Shown here: positions 60,959 to 64,000 of the stretch, one piece after another
How positions within the stretch are numbered: the stretch's first letter is position 1
Layout of the letters: each line of letters opens with the position of its first letter
The notes under the pieces: generated by a model
Databases searched by the model: none
What the model saw: only the letters and a program-made list of their open reading frames with translations
Told to the model about the DNA's origin: nothing
Assembly: GCA_045635085.1 (NCBI GenBank)
Contig: JAZRBM010000013.1
Coordinates: forward strand, 186,001 to 250,000
Origin: Congzhengia sp045635085
GTDB lineage: Bacteria; Bacillota; Clostridia; UBA1381; UBA9506
Direction of reading: 5' to 3'
DNA: 64,000 bases
Translations under genes and position numbers: made by a program

Positions 60959-61681
60959 TTAACCGTTATAAGCTTCCTCGTCACAAATAACAACAACATC
61001 ATTATGCATATTGAGCATAGTAGCAGGACAGGATGTTGAAATCTTGCCTGAAAGCAATTCCTTTAATGCCTGATGCTTTCCGGCTCCATTTATTAATATC
61101 AGAATTTTTCTTGCTTTCATAATAGATGCCATACCCATGGTCAATGATTTTGTAGGCACATCAGAAATATCAGCAAAGAATCTTGAATTTGCATCAATCG
61201 TATCTTCAGTAAGACTAGTTACATGTGTGTCAGATACCAAATCAGTATCAGGCTCGTTAAATGCAATATGACCATTTCTGCCTATACCTAATAATTGAAG
61301 GTCAATCCCGCCATGGTCTTTAATACATTTTTCATAATCTGCGCACTCTTTTTCAGGATCTTTAGCTTCACCATTTAAAATATGGATACTTTCTTCGGGA
61401 ATGTTGATATGATTAAACAGATTATCATGCATAAAGTAATAATAGCTCTGGTCATTATTACGCATAATCGGATAGTATTCATCTAGGTTAAATGTTTTAA
61501 CATCTTTAAAGTCAATCTCATTATTTTTATACATATCAATTAATTTTTTATACGCGCCTACAGGTGTTGAACCCGTCGCCAAACCCAGCACACAGTTAGG
61601 TTTTAAATGTACTTGCGACGCCATAATCTTTGCCGCTTCATTTGAAACTTCATCATAGTTTTTACATACAATTACTCTCAT
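60959..61681 (-). CDS. nagB: Glucosamine-6-phosphate deaminase
   Basis: 240 residues with GLATGSTPVGAYKKL (phosphate loop), FNLDEYY and GIGRNGHIAFNEP (catalytic Asp/His region). Converts glucosamine 6-phosphate to fructose 6-phosphate and ammonia. nagA is not adjacent. Single-gene transcription unit with its own promoter and terminator. Confidence 0.96.
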   Translation of the reverse strand: MRVIVCKNYDEVSNEAAKIMASQVHLKPNCVLGLATGSTPVGAYKKLIDMYKNNEIDFKDVKTFNLDEYYPIMRNNDQSYYYFMHDNLFNHINIPEESIHILNGEAKDPEKECADYEKCIKDHGGIDLQLLGIGRNGHIAFNEPDTDLVSDTHVTSLTEDTIDANSRFFADISDVPTKSLTMGMASIMKARKILILINGAGKHQALKELLSGKISTSCPATMLNMHNDVVVICDEEAYNG

Positions 61682-61713
61682 AAAATACCACCCTTTTTAT
61701 TTTTATATGAATT

Positions 61714-61742
61714 ATTATATACCTATATTTTTTTAAAATCAA
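61714..61742 (-). promoter_or_regulatory. Sigma-A promoter of nagB
   Basis: Minus-strand TTGATT (61737-61742), 17 bp, perfect TATAAT (61714-61719), 33 bp before the start codon. Confidence 0.82.
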
Positions 61743-61767
61743 CCTGTTTTTTAAAAAAATTGATCAC

Positions 61768-63663
61768 TTACTGAAGATTCTCCCATTCTTCATAGCATAT
61801 CAACAATCTTTCATTTAAAGCCTCAATCTCATTACTTATTTCAGCACATTTTATATAATCAGAGGCGTTTTCAGGGCAAATCAATTCGTTTTCAAGCTTT
61901 GAAATCTCTTCTTCTAACTGAGAAATTTCATTTTCCAGTTTTTCTATTTTGTTTTTTCTTTTGCGCTCATCTGCAGCACTTTTCTTTTTCGCAAGATACT
62001 CTTCTTTTTCGCCTGATGTTTTTATTCTTTCTTCCTTTTTTAATGTTTTAGGTATTTTTGCGCTTTTTTCAAGAAAATATGAGTAGTTACCATCATAATT
62101 TTCCAAAGTAGTATTATTTATTCTCATTATTCTTGTCGAAAGCTTATTTATAAAGTATCTGTCGTGAGATATAGCAAATATAGTCCCCTGATACTTTTCT
62201 AATGCAGATTCTAACATTTCACGTGATTTTATATCCAGATGGTTTGTAGGTTCATCCAATAGTAGAAAGTTTGCTCTTTTTAGCATAAGCTCTAAAAGCA
62301 TAAGCCTTGCACGTTCTCCACCTGATAACTCAGATATCAGTTTAAAGGCGTCATCTGCTTTAAATAAAAAACCCGCCAAAGCATTCCTTACATCCGTTAT
62401 TGTCAATTCAGGAAAGGTATCAGAAATTTCATCAAAAAGAGTCTTTGAATAGTCAAGTGATGCTTGTGTCTGGTCAAAATAACCCACATCAACGCTAGCT
62501 CCTAATTTTATCTTTCCTGCATCTTGTTCCATTGTGCCCAACATAATTTTAAATAATGTTGTTTTTCCACATCCGTTATCTCCTAACAAGAATACTCTCT
62601 CTCCCCTTCTTATTAAGAAATTTACATCACAAAACAAAGTATTATCACCAAAAGCTTTAGATAATCCTTTAACATCTAAAACCTCGTTTGCGCCGCTTTT
62701 TACAATTTCAAAACGTGGTTTAATATTATCCAGTTCCTCTTTAGGGATAATAAGTGTTTCTTTTAATCTGTCTATTGATTTTTGTTTATGCTCTGCTGTC
62801 TTGATGTTTCTTTCTCTGTTCCAACGCTTTTGCTGTTCAATTATTCCCTCTATTCGTTTTATCTCACGCATTGTGTTTTCATATCTGCGCTCTAAATACT
62901 TTTCATTTTCTTCTTTTAACTTGAGGTAGTTAGAATAATTACCATTAAAAGTAGTTAAATGCTGATATTCCAGTTCAAAAGTTTTGTTCGTTACCTTGTC
63001 TAAAAAATATCTGTCATGAGATATAACGATAAAAGCTCCTTTATAGTTAATCAAAAAATTTTCAAGCCACTCAACAGAGGCTATATCTAAATGATTTGTC
63101 GGCTCATCCAAAAGCAGGAGGTTTGAACCGCTAAGAAGAATCTTACAAAGCGATACTCTTGTCTTTTGTCCACCGCTTAAATTAATAAACGGTTTATCTA
63201 AATCATCTTCTGAAAATCCTAATCCGATTAAAGATGCACGAGCAATATTCTTATAGGTATATCCGTCATTTTCCTTATATTCCTCGGTTATTTTGTGGAG
63301 TTTTTGAGCATTTTCTTCTGGATCGCCAATCCCCGATTCAATGTCATGCGTTAATTTTAGCATTCTTTCTTCCATCTTTTTCAGATGGGAATATACAGTT
63401 AAAACCTCTTCATAAACGGTAAGGTGCGAATTTATACCGACGTGCTGCTCTAAATATCCAATCTGGGTGTCCTTTGGCAAAAATATTTCTCCGCCATCAG
63501 GTGCAGTTCCTTCCAGTATCGTCTTAAACAACGTCGTTTTTCCGCACCCATTAGCGCCAATCAGACCTATTTTATCATGCTCCTCAACAGAAAAAGACAC
63601 ATTTTCAAAAAGACAACGCTCCCCAAAATATTTATTTACTTTTGATAAACTAAGTAAACTCAT
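61768..63663 (-). CDS. ABC-F family ATPase (ribosome-associated type)
   Basis: 631 residues with two nucleotide-binding domains and no membrane part. Walker A GANGCGKTTL and GDNGCGKTTL, signatures LSGGQKTR and LSGGERAR, Walker B LLLLDEPTNHLD and FLLLDEPTNHLD. A charged linker lies between the domains, and there is a C-terminal coiled coil (IEKLENEISQLEEEISKLE). ABC-F proteins act on the ribosome in translation or antibiotic protection; the subfamily cannot be assigned with certainty (Uup/YdiF-like). It begins 2 bp after the thiI stop codon. Confidence 0.92.
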   Translation of the reverse strand: MSLLSLSKVNKYFGERCLFENVSFSVEEHDKIGLIGANGCGKTTLFKTILEGTAPDGGEIFLPKDTQIGYLEQHVGINSHLTVYEEVLTVYSHLKKMEERMLKLTHDIESGIGDPEENAQKLHKITEEYKENDGYTYKNIARASLIGLGFSEDDLDKPFINLSGGQKTRVSLCKILLSGSNLLLLDEPTNHLDIASVEWLENFLINYKGAFIVISHDRYFLDKVTNKTFELEYQHLTTFNGNYSNYLKLKEENEKYLERRYENTMREIKRIEGIIEQQKRWNRERNIKTAEHKQKSIDRLKETLIIPKEELDNIKPRFEIVKSGANEVLDVKGLSKAFGDNTLFCDVNFLIRRGERVFLLGDNGCGKTTLFKIMLGTMEQDAGKIKLGASVDVGYFDQTQASLDYSKTLFDEISDTFPELTITDVRNALAGFLFKADDAFKLISELSGGERARLMLLELMLKRANFLLLDEPTNHLDIKSREMLESALEKYQGTIFAISHDRYFINKLSTRIMRINNTTLENYDGNYSYFLEKSAKIPKTLKKEERIKTSGEKEEYLAKKKSAADERKRKNKIEKLENEISQLEEEISKLENELICPENASDYIKCAEISNEIEALNERLLICYEEWENLQ

Positions 63664-63665
63664 CG

Positions 63666-64000
63666 TTAAACCTCTATAACCTCAATTCCTTCCACTGCCT
63701 CTTCTACAAGTCTGTCAAAATCAACTAAATGTTCTGACCTTTTGATGTTTTCAAGTTTTGGCTTTGTCAATGGATGTCTTGGGGTAAATATAGTACAACA
63801 ATCCTCATAAGGAAGTGTTGATGTTTCAAAAGTATCAATCTGCCTTGCTATAGTGATGATCTCTTCCTTATCCATACCTATAACAGGACGAAATACCGGC
63901 ATTGTAACAATTTCGTTTGTTACATACATTGCCTCAACAGTCTGGCTCGCTACCTGACCTATACTTTCACCTGTAACCAGTGCCTTTGCGCCTGTTTTTT
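63666..64000 (-). CDS. thiI: tRNA 4-thiouridine synthetase ThiI, partial (5' part beyond right edge)
   Basis: About 110 C-terminal residues are visible: ALVTGESIGQVASQTVEAM then MPVFRPVIGMDKEEIITIARQI and YEDCCTIFTPRHPLTKPKL. These are the conserved C-terminal PP-loop-domain blocks of ThiI, including the DCC segment. ThiI adds sulfur to U8 of tRNA. The rhodanese domain found in enterobacterial ThiI is absent: the protein ends shortly after the PP-loop domain, as in most Firmicutes. The frame is open to base 64000. Confidence 0.92.
   Translation of the reverse strand, partial: KTGAKALVTGESIGQVASQTVEAMYVTNEIVTMPVFRPVIGMDKEEIITIARQIDTFETSTLPYEDCCTIFTPRHPLTKPKLENIKRSEHLVDFDRLVEEAVEGIEVIEV

Noticed and set aside
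1..64000. CRISPR arrays, prophage modules, rRNA operons
   Set aside because: No regularly spaced repeats, Cas proteins, phage structural genes or rRNA sequence were seen on either strand.

Overview
The window is AT-rich DNA from a strictly fermentative Firmicute of the class Clostridia. The signs are PolC-type replicase, HrcA/CIRCE heat-shock control, a LonB protease, NrdR, HemZ, a tiny YjcZ-like spore-type peptide, many consensus sigma-A promoters and a glycyl-radical microcompartment operon. The genus cannot be fixed by eye.

Bases 1-13800 (minus strand) hold a complete-looking glycyl-radical-enzyme microcompartment (GRM) operon. In transcription order it encodes a HAD phosphatase, the glycyl radical enzyme, its radical-SAM activase, a BMC-S shell protein (PduU/EutS), a EutP/PduV GTPase, a class II sugar-phosphate aldolase, a PduO-C/GlcG-like protein, a zinc alcohol dehydrogenase, two BMC-H shell proteins, a BMC-P vertex, a PduS/RnfC-like flavo-FeS protein, a PduT-type BMC-T, a PduP-type aldehyde dehydrogenase, a second BMC-T, PduL and, running off the left edge, a DeoR-family regulator. 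An aldolase combined with a GRE and no B12 dehydratase matches the fucose/rhamnose type usually called GRM5. The inferred route is deoxyhexose phosphate to lactaldehyde, then 1,2-propanediol, propanal, and propanol plus propanoyl-phosphate. Five cargo proteins carry the short amphipathic helix typical of encapsulation peptides.

Bases 14130-15280 (plus strand) hold tRNA-Pro(GGG) and tRNA-Trp(CCA), each with its own consensus promoter and terminator. After each terminator lies a structured segment. It opens with an 11-nt inverted copy of that tRNA's own T-arm and closes with a direct copy of the same tRNA's 3' end (27 and 18 nt), followed by a second terminator. I do not recognise this paired architecture; it is the most unusual thing in the window. 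A comEA-like gene lies between the two tRNAs on the other strand.

Bases 15290-36350 are mostly plus-strand housekeeping genes: recJ, relA/spoT, an MBL hydrolase, hemZ, nrdR, ung, a DEDDh exonuclease, a NitT/TauT-type ABC transporter, DUF421 and DUF4363 proteins, rpsU/rpsT (divergent), a TRAP-transporter pseudogene, a 120-bp nested palindrome, a Xer-type recombinase, a MATE exporter, lonB (minus), a DUF1385 protein, prmC and a CapA-like protein.

Bases 36360-64000 are minus-strand housekeeping genes: lgt, a pair of M16 peptidases, rsmI, a TrmN6-like methylase, recR, a MetH-like protein that has lost its zinc cysteines, a DUF4340 protein, a thioesterase, a GNAT protein, an M18 aminopeptidase, the hrcA-grpE-dnaK-dnaJ heat-shock operon with a perfect CIRCE, holA, comEC, polC, ispG, nagB, an ABC-F ATPase and the 3' part of thiI.
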